NCBI GenBank assembly: GCA_028870665.1
Contig: JAGWPB010000003.1
Coordinates: 1 to 64,000 of the forward strand
From: Lysobacteraceae bacterium
GTDB lineage: Bacteria; Pseudomonadota; Gammaproteobacteria; Xanthomonadales; Rhodanobacteraceae
Reading direction: 5' to 3'
Length of the DNA stretch: 64,000 nucleotides
The notes below the pieces were generated by a model. That model saw nothing but the letters and a program-made list of their open reading frames with translations, was not told where the DNA came from and did not search any database. Every line of letters starts with the position of its first letter. The stretch's first letter is position 1. Made by a program: the position numbers and the translations under genes. Below are positions 26,009-35,685 of the stretch, piece by piece.

Positions 26009-27076
26009 ATGAATCTGCAACTGAAGGACATCGAAGCTGCCTTCGCCGAGAGTGCGGCGGTCAAGACACAGGCCATGACGTCGATGGCTGCGCCGCTGCT
26101 GCGCGCTGCCGAGACGCTGGCCGCGCGCCTGCTGGCCGGCCATACGGTGCTGGCCTGCGGCAATGGCGGCTCGTCGGGCGATGCCCAGCATCTGGCCTCG
26201 GAGCTGGTCAACCGTTTCGAGCGCGAGCGCCGCGCGCTGCCGGCGGTGGCGCTGACGCCCGACAGCAGCGTGCTGACCGCGATCGCCAACGACTACAGCT
26301 ACGAGCGCGTGTTCGCGCGCCAGATCGAGGCGCTGGGACGACCCGGCGACGTGCTGGTGGCGATTTCCACCTCCGGCAATTCGGCCAACGTGCTGGCCGG
26401 CGTGCGCGCGGCGCAGGAGCGTGGCCTGTGGGTGCTGGCGCTGACCGGCCGCGACGGCGGCCAGCTGGCGGCCCTGCTGCGGCCCGAGGACATCGAGCTG
26501 CGCGTGCCGGCGACCAGCACCGCGCGCATCCAGGAAGTGCATCTGCTGGTGATCCATACCCTGTGTACCTGTCTGGACAGCGTGTTCACCGACGCTCCGG
26601 TCGCGACCGGCAAGGTGCAGCCGGACTGGGCGCGGCTGCGCGCGCTGGTCGCCGGGCGCCGGCCGCTGGTGTTCAGCAACGGCGTGTTCGATCTGCTGCA
26701 TCGCGGCCATGTGGCCTACCTGGAGGCCGCGCGCCGCGAGGGTGTCTGCCTGGTGGTCGGTGTCAACAGTGACGCCTCGGTGCACCGTCTCGGCAAGGGG
26801 CCGGACCGGCCCCTCAACGGCGTCGACGATCGCATGGCCGTACTGGCCGGGATGGCGGCGGTGGATTACGTCACCGTGTTTGATCAGGACACGCCCGCGG
26901 CGTTGATCGACGCCCTGCAACCCGACGTGCTGGTCAAGGGCGGCGACTGGCCGTCGGCCGCGATCGTCGGTGCCGAGAGCGTGCTGGCGCGCGGCGGTCG
27001 CGTGCTGTCGATCCCGTTCGAACACGAGCGCAGCACCACTCGCCTGGTCGAGCGCATCCGCGGCGCGCTGCGCTGA
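26009..27076 (+). CDS. Fused sedoheptulose-7-phosphate isomerase / heptose-1-phosphate adenylyltransferase (GmhA-HldC)
   Basis: One uninterrupted frame of 355 residues carries two activities of the ADP-heptose pathway. Residues 1 to about 190 are GmhA: a SIS domain with [20 protein letters not shown], the [10 protein letters not shown] phosphate loop and [16 protein letters not shown]. Residues about 205-355 are the HldE C-terminal nucleotidyltransferase: [20 protein letters not shown] with the HxGH motif at 231-234, then [16 protein letters not shown] and VKGGDW. Usually the adenylyltransferase is fused to the kinase (HldE) or stands alone (HldC). No stop or frameshift is visible at the junction near residue 195-205. 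With hldA, hldD and gmhB beside it the pathway is complete. Confidence 0.93.
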   Translation: MNLQLKDIEAAFAESAAVKTQAMTSMAAPLLRAAETLAARLLAGHTVLACGNGGSSGDAQHLASELVNRFERERRALPAVALTPDSSVLTAIANDYSYERVFARQIEALGRPGDVLVAISTSGNSANVLAGVRAAQERGLWVLALTGRDGGQLAALLRPEDIELRVPATSTARIQEVHLLVIHTLCTCLDSVFTDAPVATGKVQPDWARLRALVAGRRPLVFSNGVFDLLHRGHVAYLEAARREGVCLVVGVNSDASVHRLGKGPDRPLNGVDDRMAVLAGMAAVDYVTVFDQDTPAALIDALQPDVLVKGGDWPSAAIVGAESVLARGGRVLSIPFEHERSTTRLVERIRGALR

Positions 27077-27239
27077 GGCGTCGCGGCCTGCTCCGCGTCG
27101 CGTGGTGATACCGCCACGCGGCGGCCTGCTTCGGCGGCCACGACCAACGGCCCATGCAACGGCTTGCGGCCGTCGCTAGAGTCGAGGCTACCGCGGCGGG
27201 CGCAACTTGCGCCGCCGCGTTTCGTCCGGGGAGTTCACC

Positions 27240-29405
27240 ATGTCTCGCATCCGCCTCTCGATGATCGCTGCAGCGTTCACGCTCGGCGCCTGTACGTCGT
27301 CCACGCCGCCCGCCGAGCAGAAGACCGCACCGGCACCGGCGGCTTCGACGGCCGCGGCGGCGCCGGCTCGTGTCAATCCGCTGCTCAGCGCCAGCACGTT
27401 GCCATTCCAGGCGCCGCCGTTCGACGTCATCCGCGACGGTGATTTCCAGCCGGCGCTGGAGGAGGGCATGCGCCAGCAGCGCGCCGAGGTGGCCGCCATC
27501 GCCGCCAACCCGGCGCCGCCCACCTTCAACAACACCCTTGTGGCGCTGGAAAAGACCGGGCAGACGCTCAACCGCGTCAACCTGATCTTCAGCGCGCTCA
27601 GCGGCGCCAATACCGATCCGACCCTGCAGAAGGTGCAGGAGCTGATGGCCCCGCGCTTTGCCGCGCAGGCCGACGCGATCTATCTCGATCCGCGACTGTT
27701 CGCGCGCATCGAGGCGGTGTACCGGCAGCGCGCCAGCCTGCACCTCGATCCCGAGGCGCTGCGCCTGGTCGAGGTCGACTACCGGCAGTTCGTGCACGCC
27801 GGCGCCCGGCTGGCGGACGCCGACAAGGCCAAGCTGAAGCAGCTCAACGAGCAGGAATCCACGCTCAGCGCGAAGTTCGTCAATCAGCTGCTGGCGGCCA
27901 ACAAGGCCGGCGCGCTGGCGATCGGCGACAAGTCCGCGCTGGCGGGTCTGGGCGAGGGCCAACTGGCCGCCGCGTCGCAGGATGCGCGGGCGCGCGGATT
28001 GAAAGACACCTGGCTGCTGCCGCTGCAGAACACCACCCAACAGCCGGCGCTGCAGTCGCTCAGCGATCGTGCGACGCGGCAGCATCTGTTCGAGGCTTCG
28101 TGGACGCGCACCGAGCACGGCGACGCCAACGATACCCGCGCCACCATCGCCCGATTGGCGCAGGTGCGCGCCGAAAAGGCCGGGCTGCTGGGCTTCCCCG
28201 ACTACGCTGCCTGGAAGCTCGAGGACCAGATGGCGAAGACGCCGGCCGCGGTCGACCGCTTCCTCGCCCAGCTGGTGCCGCCGGCGACCGCCAAGGCACG
28301 TGCCGAGGCCGCCGCGATCCAGGCCGTGATCGATCGCCGGCACGGCGGCTTCAAGCTGGCGCCATGGGACTGGGACTACTACGCCGAGCAGGTGCGCAAG
28401 GCTCGATACGATCTCGACGAGTCGCAGATCCGGCCCTACTTCGAGCTGGACCGCGTGCTCAAGGACGGCGTGTTCTATACCGCCAACCAGCTCTACGGCA
28501 TCACCTTCAAGGAACGCCACGACCTGCCGGTCTATCAGCCGGACGTGCGCGTGTTCGAGGTGTTCGATCACGGCGGCGCGCCGCTGGGGCTGATCTACTT
28601 TGATTACTTCAAGCGCGACAACAAGTCCGGCGGCGCCTGGATGGACAACCTCGTCGGCCAGTCGAAACTGCTGGGCACGCTGCCGGTGGTTTACAACGTC
28701 GCCAACTTCACCAAGCCGGCGCCCGGCCAGCCCGCGCTGCTCAGTTTCAGCGACGTCACCACCATGTTCCATGAGTTCGGCCACGCCCTGCACGGCCTGT
28801 TCGCCGACCAGGAATACCCGAGTCTCTCCGGGACCAATGTGGCACGCGATTTCGTCGAGTTCCCGTCGCAGTTCAACGAGCACTGGGCGCTCGATCCCGC
28901 GGTGCTGGCGCACTACGCGATCGACGCCCGGACCGGCCAGCCGATGCCGGCTGCGCTGGTGGCCAAGATTCGCAAGGCCGCGGGCTTCAATCAGGGCTAC
29001 GCGCTGACCGAGGCGCTGGCGGCCGCCGAGCTGGACATGCAGTGGCACACACTGCCCGCGGATGCGCCGCTGCAGGATGTCGACCGTTTCGAGACCGCAG
29101 CGTTGCGAAAGACCCATGTCGATCTGCCGCAGGTGCCGCCGCGCTACCGCTCCAGCTACTTCATGCATATCTGGGGCAACGGCTACGCCGCCGGCTATTA
29201 CGCCTATCAGTGGAGCGAGATGCTCGACGACGACGCGTTCGCGTGGTTCGAGGCGCACGGCGGCCTGACCCGCGCCAATGGCCAGCGCTTCCGCGACATG
29301 ATCCTGTCGCGCGGCAACAGTGAGGACCTGGCGACGCTGTACCGCGCGTTTCTCGGCCGCGACCCCAGCATCGGCCCGATGCTCAAGGATCGCGGATTGC
29401 AGTAA
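27240..29405 (+). CDS. dcp: M3 family zinc metallopeptidase, peptidyl-dipeptidase Dcp type
   Basis: Removes dipeptides from peptide C-termini, or acts as a related oligopeptidase. It is a 721-residue protein with a lipoprotein signal: LSMIAAAFTLGAC, lipobox LGAC. It is therefore probably bound to the outer or inner membrane on the periplasmic side. The zinc site is MFHEFGHALHGLFA (HExGH) with the downstream EFPSQFNEHW Glu. The C-terminal MHIWGNGYAAGYYAYQWSEMLDDDAF is typical of Dcp. I chose the ATG at 27240 because GGGGAG lies upstream and it directly starts the signal peptide. Confidence 0.93.
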   Translation: MSRIRLSMIAAAFTLGACTSSTPPAEQKTAPAPAASTAAAAPARVNPLLSASTLPFQAPPFDVIRDGDFQPALEEGMRQQRAEVAAIAANPAPPTFNNTLVALEKTGQTLNRVNLIFSALSGANTDPTLQKVQELMAPRFAAQADAIYLDPRLFARIEAVYRQRASLHLDPEALRLVEVDYRQFVHAGARLADADKAKLKQLNEQESTLSAKFVNQLLAANKAGALAIGDKSALAGLGEGQLAAASQDARARGLKDTWLLPLQNTTQQPALQSLSDRATRQHLFEASWTRTEHGDANDTRATIARLAQVRAEKAGLLGFPDYAAWKLEDQMAKTPAAVDRFLAQLVPPATAKARAEAAAIQAVIDRRHGGFKLAPWDWDYYAEQVRKARYDLDESQIRPYFELDRVLKDGVFYTANQLYGITFKERHDLPVYQPDVRVFEVFDHGGAPLGLIYFDYFKRDNKSGGAWMDNLVGQSKLLGTLPVVYNVANFTKPAPGQPALLSFSDVTTMFHEFGHALHGLFADQEYPSLSGTNVARDFVEFPSQFNEHWALDPAVLAHYAIDARTGQPMPAALVAKIRKAAGFNQGYALTEALAAAELDMQWHTLPADAPLQDVDRFETAALRKTHVDLPQVPPRYRSSYFMHIWGNGYAAGYYAYQWSEMLDDDAFAWFEAHGGLTRANGQRFRDMILSRGNSEDLATLYRAFLGRDPSIGPMLKDRGLQ

Positions 29406-29431
29406 CCGGACACGCAGCGACGAACCGTCCT

Positions 29432-29460
29432 CGGGCCGGCGGCATGCCGGCCCGATGTTT
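29432..29460 (+). terminator. Terminator after the M3 peptidase gene
   Basis: CGGGCCGGC (29432-29440) pairs with GCCGGCCCG (29446-29454) around GGCAT, followed by ATGTTT, 26 nt past the stop. Confidence 0.6.
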
Positions 29461-29568
29461 CCGGGCGGGCGCTCATGCCAGGTTGGTTCAATCGATACGA
29501 TGGGCCGCCCGGATTCCGCTGCGCAGCATCGGGCTGCGCGATGTTCGCGTCTTGATCGCGACCGGGTA

Positions 29569-30936
29569 TCAGTAGGCGAACTCGCGAAACACCGGATCGA
29601 CGCTGCCGTTCCAGGCGCCGTGGAACAGGTCCAGCTTGCGTTCGGCGGGCGTCTGGTTGGCCAGCGCGAACTCGAACAGCGGCTCGAGGAAGATGCTCTC
29701 GTCGGCGCCGTGCGCATTCAACACCGCACGCCGCTTGAGTCCTGCGGCGGCGATTTTCAGCGCTTCGATCGCCAGCTCGCGCACCGTTGCGCCGCGGAAC
29801 GGCAGCTTCAGCGCATGGCGCGGCACGCCGTCGCGCAGCGCATGACGTTCGGTCAGCGAGAAATCACGCACCAGATCCCAGGCTGCGTCCAGCGCGGCGT
29901 CGTCGTACAGCAGCCCGACCCAGAATGCCGGCAGCGCGCACAGGCGATTCCACGGGCCGCCGTCGGCACCGCGCATCTCCAGATATTTCTTCAACCGCAC
30001 CTCGGGGAACGCGGTGGTCAGATGATCGGCGAAATCGCGCAGGGTCGGCAGCACGCCCGGCAGCGCGGGCAGCTTGCCGGCCATGAAATCGCGGAAGCTC
30101 TGGCCGGCCAGATCGAGATAGCGTCCGTCGCGGTAGCTGAAATACATCGGCACGCCGAGGATGTAGTCGACGTAGCGTTCGTAGCCGAAGCCGTCTTCGA
30201 ACACGAAGTCGAGCATGCCGGTGCGGTCGGGGTCGGTGTCGGTCCACACCTGCGAGCGGAACGACAGGAATCCGTTGGGTCTGCCCTCGGTGAACGGCGA
30301 ATCGGCGAACAGCGCGGTGGCGATCGGCTGCAGCGCAAGGCCAACGCGGAACTTTTTCACCATCTCGGCTTCGCTGGCGAAGTCGAGGTTGACCTGTACC
30401 GTGCAGGTGCGCGTCATCATGTCGAGACCGAGCCGACCTTTCAGCGGCATGTAGCGGCGCATGATCGCGTAGCGGCCCTTGGGCATCCACGGCATCTCGT
30501 CGCGCCGCCACTTCGGCTGGAAACCCATGCCGAGGAACCCCAGTCCCAGCGGATCGGCGACGTCGCGCACTTCGCGCAGATGCTCGGTGACCTCGCAGCA
30601 GGTGGCATGGATGTCGGCCAGTGGCGCGCCGGAGAGTTCCAGCTGCCCGGCCGGCTCCAGCGTGATCGAGGCGGCGTCGCGCAGCAGCGCCACCGGCAGC
30701 TCGCCCTCGCGCAGCATCTGCCAGCCGTGGCGGGTGGCGATGCCTTCGAGCAGCGCGCGGATGCCGCGCTCGCCCTCGTAGGCCGGGGCATGGAGATCAT
30801 CGAGACGGAACCCGAACTTTTCGTGCTCGGTGCCGATGCGCCAGTCGGCGCGCGGCTTTTCCCCGGAGGCGATGTAGTCCACCAGCATCTGCCGGTCGCG
30901 AATCGGGGTGTCCTGCACGGCGCTGGGGATCGACAC
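29569..30936 (-). CDS. gshA: Glutamate-cysteine ligase, GCS2 (plant/alpha-proteobacterial) type
   Basis: First step of glutathione synthesis: ATP-dependent joining of glutamate and cysteine. It is a 455-residue protein of the GCS2 group, not the E. coli GshA type. Typical motifs are WRIGTEHEKFGF near residue 32, LEPAGQLELSG, MTRTCTVQVNLDF, and the late LKKYLEMRGADGGPW. The start codon is GTG. It converges with the dcp gene and lies upstream of nothing obviously linked. Confidence 0.94.
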   Translation of the reverse strand: MSIPSAVQDTPIRDRQMLVDYIASGEKPRADWRIGTEHEKFGFRLDDLHAPAYEGERGIRALLEGIATRHGWQMLREGELPVALLRDAASITLEPAGQLELSGAPLADIHATCCEVTEHLREVRDVADPLGLGFLGMGFQPKWRRDEMPWMPKGRYAIMRRYMPLKGRLGLDMMTRTCTVQVNLDFASEAEMVKKFRVGLALQPIATALFADSPFTEGRPNGFLSFRSQVWTDTDPDRTGMLDFVFEDGFGYERYVDYILGVPMYFSYRDGRYLDLAGQSFRDFMAGKLPALPGVLPTLRDFADHLTTAFPEVRLKKYLEMRGADGGPWNRLCALPAFWVGLLYDDAALDAAWDLVRDFSLTERHALRDGVPRHALKLPFRGATVRELAIEALKIAAAGLKRRAVLNAHGADESIFLEPLFEFALANQTPAERKLDLFHGAWNGSVDPVFREFAY

Positions 30937-31053
30937 GGGGGCGGCCTCGTTCGGTGAAGGACGGATATGCGGCTGCGGGGATCGGTTTGCAAGATCAGCC
31001 CTCGCGTGTGCCGAGCCCTGCGGGCGATCCGGGACCGGCGGAGTGCTAGCACA

Positions 31054-31635
31054 TCAGCCGCGCACCACCGCGTAGTCGCGTGCATCCTCGCGCCAGCGCG
31101 GCGCGGCACGGATCGCCGGCAGCACGTCCTCGGGCGCGGCCACGCGTTGCCACATCGCGACGTGCTCGGGATTCATGAAACGCGCCGCGATGACTTGCTT
31201 CAGGAAGGCCTCCAGCGGCGCGTAGAACCCCAGCGTATCGAGCAGGATGATCGGGTTGAAGTACAGCCCGAGGCGCTTGAGCGTGATCGCCTCGAACAGC
31301 TCCTCCAGCGTGCCGCAGCCGCCGGGCAGCGCGATGACCGCGTCGGAACCGGTCAGCAGGCGGTGCTTGCGCTCGCGCATGTCTTCGACCAACTCGAGTC
31401 GCGTGAGCCCCGCATGGCCCCATTCCAGATCGGCCATGAAGCGCGGCAGGATGCCGATCACCTCGCCGCCGCGCGCCAGCGCACCGTCGGCCAGCGCGCC
31501 CATCGAGCCCGTCGAGCCGCCGCCGTAGACCACGCTGCAGCCGGCTTCGGCCAGCCGTTCGCCCAGCTGCCGCGCCGCGGCGCGATAGGCCGGATCGGTC
31601 TGCTCGCTGGACGCGCAATAGACGCAGATACGCAT
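31054..31635 (-). CDS. LOG family protein (TIGR00730)
   Basis: A 193-residue Rossmann-like protein of the LOG group. Members hydrolyse the N-glycosidic bond of nucleoside 5'-monophosphates (cytokinin-activating or nucleotide-recycling). The phosphate/ribose motif GGGSTGSMGALADGAL and the signature ALPGGCGTLEELFE (PGGxGTxxE) are both present, with ERKHRLL between. The substrate in this organism is not evident; a housekeeping nucleotide hydrolase is as likely as any cytokinin role. Confidence 0.9.
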   Translation of the reverse strand: MRICVYCASSEQTDPAYRAAARQLGERLAEAGCSVVYGGGSTGSMGALADGALARGGEVIGILPRFMADLEWGHAGLTRLELVEDMRERKHRLLTGSDAVIALPGGCGTLEELFEAITLKRLGLYFNPIILLDTLGFYAPLEAFLKQVIAARFMNPEHVAMWQRVAAPEDVLPAIRAAPRWREDARDYAVVRG

Positions 31636-31697
31636 GGACGGCTTCCCTTGGTCGCAGCAAAGATCAGTTTAGCGGCTGCACCGGAGTCGCGGCAGTG

Positions 31698-32246
31698 TCA
31701 TTGCACCCGCGCCGGCGCGTCGAGCAGCACCGCACCGCGAAACTCCTGGCGGCCGTCGGCGCGCCCCAGCGCATGGCGCGTCAGCGGATCCGGTCCCTGC
31801 CAGTCGCCGGACAGCCGGCGCAGCGCGATCAGCGCGCGCACCAGTACGGCGAACGCTGCTGCGAGGTGTCGATAAAGCGTCGCCAGCGCCGCGCGCACGT
31901 GCTCGGCTTCGGCCGTATAGGCGGCGATGCCGAGATCGAGGAAATAGCCTGACGATACGCGTCGCCGCAGCGCCTGCTCGGGGAACAGGCCGGCGATCAG
32001 CAGGCAGCGATCACCGGTCTCGCGCAGCGCCTGTTCGCGTTGACTGCCGCGATGCAGCAGCGCTTCGAGGTAATCGAGCGCGAGCACGCGTGCGCCCAGA
32101 CCGGCGTCGTCAAGATGCCGCATCAGCAAGAACACGAGGTAACTCTCCAGTTCCTCATCGAGCACAACGCCCGCCCGTTGCGCCGACTCGCGCACCAGAT
32201 CGCGCCACAGGGCAGGGGCGTTCTCGCTGAGGATGCTGGCGGTCAT
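31698..32246 (-). CDS. Conserved hypothetical protein
   Basis: A 182-residue, mostly helical protein without signal peptide or clear membrane helix. The N-terminal half holds LESYLVFLLMRHLDD and ALDYLEALLHRGSQREQALRE. The middle holds CLLIAGLFPEQALRRRVSSGYF and a Tyr/Leu-rich region around AALATLYRHLAAAFAVLVRAL. It resembles a family of gammaproteobacterial proteins of unknown function. The ATG at 32246 has GGAG eight nt upstream. It lies 62 nt upstream of the LOG gene on the same strand and may be in one operon with it. Confidence 0.65.
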   Translation of the reverse strand: MTASILSENAPALWRDLVRESAQRAGVVLDEELESYLVFLLMRHLDDAGLGARVLALDYLEALLHRGSQREQALRETGDRCLLIAGLFPEQALRRRVSSGYFLDLGIAAYTAEAEHVRAALATLYRHLAAAFAVLVRALIALRRLSGDWQGPDPLTRHALGRADGRQEFRGAVLLDAPARVQ

Positions 32247-32338
32247 GCACGTGCTCCGGGTCGCGGCATCGGCACCTTCCATATATCGATCCGCAGCTCG
32301 ATGCAATGGCGATTTGCCGGGCCGCGCTGACGGCGCCG

Positions 32339-32366
32339 CAAGAAAAGCGCCGGCGGGAGCCGGCGC
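32339..32366 (-). terminator. Terminator downstream of the broken receptor gene
   Basis: On the minus strand GCGCCGGC-TCCC-GCCGGCGC is followed by TTTTCTT, a good intrinsic terminator 61 nt past the stop of the TonB receptor remnant. Confidence 0.65.
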
Positions 32367-32426
32367 GAAGGTGTCACTACGTTGGAGAGGACTGGGCGAC
32401 TCCGTGCGCGCCGCACTCGGAAACGG

Positions 32427-33206
32427 TCAGAACCGCACCCTGACGCCGGCCTGGAAGTACCGGCCCACGATGCCCTGCTGCTGGTAGGCGGGGTTGTAGT
32501 TCGCGCCCGCGCCCGCGTAATCGATCGGATCGAGGCCCGGACCGCGATCGAACAGGTTCCGGATGCCTCCGACAGGTCCACGCCCTTGGTGATCAGCGAG
32601 TTGGCGTTGACGTAGGGCGAAGACACGATCAGCGGTCGTGCCGGCGCGTTCGGGAACGCCGGATCGATGTTGTCCGGCGTCTGCCGATAGCCCGCGGGAA
32701 CGGGTTGCCCGGCGAAGTAGGCATTCAATGCCGTGGACGCCGGCGCCACCGAGATGACATTGGTCTTCTTGATGTTGCAGTCGTCGATGATGGCGCCGAG
32801 ATCGTGCAGCGGCTGCAGGATCACGCCCGGCGTGTAGCGGGTGGACTCCTCCGGTTTGATGCCGGGGTTGGCCGTGCTCTGGATGCCCAGGGCGTAAGGC
32901 AGCGTGTCGGTGTCGTTGCCATGAGCCGCGGCAAAGGCCGTCGGCAGTGTCTCGGTGACGAAGCCCAGCGTCTGGCTGGAGCCGTTCGCGGCGAAGCTCG
33001 GCGCCTTGAAGCCCTTCGGGCAGGTCGCGCGGAACGCGACCTGCCCGATCGGCTGCCGCTGGATGCCTGCGGCTGGCGAGAAGTTGGTGCCGAAGTCCGA
33101 GTAATCGTCGAAACGACCGGAGACGTTCGCCGTCAGCGTATCCAGCAGCGGCATCCGGAACTGGCCGTACACGGCATTCGCAAAGTATCCATACGAGCCG
33201 TAGGGA
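32427..33206 (-). pseudogene. TonB-dependent receptor remnant (5'-truncated, internal deletion with frameshift)
   Basis: The coding trace begins inside a receptor beta-barrel (PYGSYGYFANAVYGQFRMPLL) directly after the rho terminator. It runs through FSPAAGIQRQPIGQVAFRA, the GFKAPSF motif and NIKPEES-like NPGIKPEEST to GVDLS near 32566. There the frame changes: the next receptor sequence, IRNLFDRGPGLDPIDYAGAG and the terminal GRYFQAGVRVRF, is in another frame. About 180 residues that normally separate these parts are missing. The signal peptide, TonB box and plug are also gone. The C-terminal Phe, stop and terminator survive. It is a decayed gene of the large siderophore/carbohydrate receptor group. 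Confidence 0.85.
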
Positions 33207-33216
33207 GCACGCCCGC

Positions 33217-33245
33217 AAAAAGGCCGGCACAGGGCCGGCCCTTTT
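33217..33245 (-). terminator. rho terminator (bidirectional form)
   Basis: GGCCGGC and GCCGGCC (33222-33228 and 33234-33240) form a stem flanked by five A on one side and four T on the other, so it can terminate both strands. It lies 23 nt past the rho stop. Confidence 0.75.
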
Positions 33246-33267
33246 GCGTGCAGCGCGGGAGCCTGGA

Positions 33268-34848
33268 TCAGCGCTTCATCGCCGAGAAGAACTCGTCGTT
33301 GGTCTTGGTGTTCTTCATCTTGTCGAGCATGAACTCCATCGCCGCCAGCTCGTCCATCGGATGCAGCAGCTTGCGCAGGATCCAGACCTTCTGCAGCAGG
33401 TCGGCGTCGATCAGAAGTTCCTCGCGGCGGGTGCCGGAGCGATTGATGTTGATCGCCGGATAGACGCGCTTCTCGCCGATGCGGCGATCGAGGTGGACCT
33501 CGGCGTTGCCGGTGCCCTTGAACTCCTCGTAGATCACCTCGTCCATCTTGCTGCCCGTGTCGATCAGGGCGGTGGCGAGAATGGTCAGCGACCCACCCTC
33601 CTCGACGTTGCGCGCCGCACCGAAGAAGCGCTTGGGACGCTGCAGCGCGTTGGCGTCGACACCGCCGGTCAGCACCTTGCCGGAGCTGGGCACCACGGTG
33701 TTGTAGGCGCGCGCGAGGCGGGTGATCGAGTCGAGCAGGATCACCACGTCCTTCTTGTGCTCGACCAGGCGCTTGGCGCGCTCGATCACCATCTCGGCGA
33801 CCTGCACGTGGCGCACCGCGGGCTCGTCGAAGGTCGAGGAGATGACCTCGGCGCGCACCGAGCGCTGCATCTCGGTGACTTCCTCCGGGCGCTCGTCGAT
33901 CAGCAGGATCATCAAATGCGCGTCGGGATGGTTGTGCACGATCGCCTGGGCGATGTTCTGCAGCATCATCGTCTTGCCGGCCTTGGGCGGCGACACGATC
34001 AGGCCGCGCTGGCCCTTGCCGACCGGTGCGATCAGGTCGAGGATGCGGCCGGTGATGTCTTCGCTGGAGCCGTTGCCGCGTTCCAGATGAAACGCCTTGC
34101 GCGGGAACAGCGGCGTCAGGTTCTCGAACAGGATCTTGTTCTTCGACGCCTCCGGCGGCTCGCCGTTGATGTCGTCGACCTTGAGCAGGGCGAAGTAGCG
34201 CTCGCCTTCCTTGGGCGGGCGCACGCGGCCGGTGACGTAGTCGCCGGTGCGCAGGTTGAAGCGACGCACCTGGCTCGGGCTGACGTAGACGTCGTCGGGG
34301 CCGGCCAGATAGGACTCGTCGGCACCGCGCATGAAACCGAAGCCGTCCTGCATGATCTCCAGCACGCCTTCGCCCCAGATGCCGCCGCCGCTGCGGGCGT
34401 GGGCCTTGAGGATGTTGAAGATCACGTCCTGCTTGCGCGCGCGGGCGACGCCTTCCTGGATGCCGAGCGATTCGGCCAGCTCCAGCAGCGCCGCGGCCGG
34501 CTTGCGGCGCAGCTCGGTGAGGTTGATCAGGCGCTCGTTCTCGCCTGCGCTGGCGACGTAATCGTCGTCCTCGTCGCGCGGCAGACCGGCCTGCTGGCGC
34601 GACGGGCCGCCACCTGCGTTGGGATTGCCGTTGCCCGGCTGACGCTCGCCGCGATCGTTGCGGTCATTGCGGCCGCGGCGGCGGCCGTGACGATCGCGGT
34701 TGTTGCGGTCGCGCTGTTCGCGCGCCGCCGGCGCAGTGCCTTCGGTCGGGGCGGACGGCTCGCCGGTTGCCGCAGGGCGTGGCGCTTCGACAGCGGTTTC
34801 GGCCGGGCGCGCGGGCGCGGCATGGTCTTTCACTTCGGTATCTGACAC
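33268..34848 (-). CDS. rho: Transcription termination factor Rho
   Basis: Hexameric RNA-dependent ATPase that ends transcription. It is a 526-residue protein, about 100 longer than E. coli Rho. The extra length is an N-terminal low-complexity region rich in Arg, Asn, Asp and Gly ([18 protein letters not shown]) before the usual [20 protein letters not shown] start. The RNA-binding cold-shock-like domain is [13 protein letters not shown]-like; Walker A is [11 protein letters not shown] and Walker [17 protein letters not shown]. The Q-loop region [16 protein letters not shown] is present. The start codon is GTG. Similar Arg-rich extensions occur in Rho of high-GC bacteria. trxA lies upstream on the same strand. 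Confidence 0.97.
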   Translation of the reverse strand: MSDTEVKDHAAPARPAETAVEAPRPAATGEPSAPTEGTAPAAREQRDRNNRDRHGRRRGRNDRNDRGERQPGNGNPNAGGGPSRQQAGLPRDEDDDYVASAGENERLINLTELRRKPAAALLELAESLGIQEGVARARKQDVIFNILKAHARSGGGIWGEGVLEIMQDGFGFMRGADESYLAGPDDVYVSPSQVRRFNLRTGDYVTGRVRPPKEGERYFALLKVDDINGEPPEASKNKILFENLTPLFPRKAFHLERGNGSSEDITGRILDLIAPVGKGQRGLIVSPPKAGKTMMLQNIAQAIVHNHPDAHLMILLIDERPEEVTEMQRSVRAEVISSTFDEPAVRHVQVAEMVIERAKRLVEHKKDVVILLDSITRLARAYNTVVPSSGKVLTGGVDANALQRPKRFFGAARNVEEGGSLTILATALIDTGSKMDEVIYEEFKGTGNAEVHLDRRIGEKRVYPAININRSGTRREELLIDADLLQKVWILRKLLHPMDELAAMEFMLDKMKNTKTNDEFFSAMKR

Positions 34849-35175
34849 GAACGGGCCTCGCAGCAGCGTGGCAAAGAGGGAGGCGAGCGGGAAGGAGCAA
34901 CGCAGGGCGAAACCGGAAGGTTCGCAGACGCTCGAGCCGTCAATCTAGCACTGCTCTCGTACCGCGTCCATCGCTTCGCAATCCCTGCCAGGTTGCCACG
35001 GCCGGGGATCACGGCAGGCCGACGGGCGGCGGATGGACGGCGGTCGGGTCTGTGTCGGTGCGCATGTCGATGCAGTCGGCCTTGCTGTCGCACCGATGCG
35101 CCGCCTGATCGTGTCAGGCCGCCGGTGCGACCGACCGCGGGAGGGCATGCTCTCGGGTCGCCGGGGCCGGGTCGC
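34849..35175 (-). other. Leader and promoter region of rho
   Basis: The 327-bp gap between trxA and rho holds no gene. On the minus strand the part next to rho is C-rich and poor in G (for example TTGCTCCTTCCCGCTCGCCT). That is the character of a Rho-utilisation site and would allow autoregulation, as known for rho leaders in enterics. A promoter is expected here but I could not fix one with confidence. Confidence 0.35.
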
Positions 35176-35502
35176 CTAAAGCGCGTGATCGATCATCTGG
35201 GTGATGGTGCTCTTGGGTACCGCGCCGAGCTGGGTGGCGGCGACCTTGCCGCCCTTGAACACCATCAGCATCGGAATGCTGCGCACGCTGTAGGCGATCG
35301 CGGTCTTCTGGTTCTGGTCGACATCGAGCTTGGCGATCCGCACGCGACCCTGGTAGTCCCTGGCGATTTCCTCGAGCGTCGGCGCGATCGCGCGGCAGGG
35401 GCCGCACCAGGTAGCCCAGAAATCCACCAGCACCGGCTGCTCGGACTGCAGCACCTGGGCTTCGAAATCGGCATCGGAAACGTGCGTGATCAGATCGCTC
35501 AC
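35176..35502 (-). CDS. trxA: Thioredoxin 1
   Basis: Protein disulfide reductase of 108 residues. The active site FWATWCGPCRAIAP has Cys33 and Cys36, with the buried Asp in LVDFW and the cis-Pro in RSIPMLMVF. The C-terminal helix ITQMIDHAL ends the fold. The start codon is GTG with GGAGAA upstream. It lies between rho (same strand) and rhlB (divergent), the classical gammaproteobacterial arrangement. Confidence 0.97.
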   Translation of the reverse strand: MSDLITHVSDADFEAQVLQSEQPVLVDFWATWCGPCRAIAPTLEEIARDYQGRVRIAKLDVDQNQKTAIAYSVRSIPMLMVFKGGKVAATQLGAVPKSTITQMIDHAL

Positions 35503-35685
35503 CGGGGTTCTCCATGGGGGCGCTTGCGGCGCGGTCGCCGCAGCAGGCGGGTTCGGTTAGACTGCGCGTCCCGCAATTGCGGCGGCGTCGCTGGGGCCAA
35601 GCCGAGAGGCTGTTTCTCATTCCAGCGCAATCCAGCGTGCGATTCAAGCGCAGCGTCCGCTGCCGGCACGCCTTGTTGACTCCCC

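Noticed and set aside
26934-29717. Minus-strand open frame of about 927 codons across the M3 peptidase gene
   Set aside because: It is antisense to a gene with clear catalytic motifs and has no recognisable domain.
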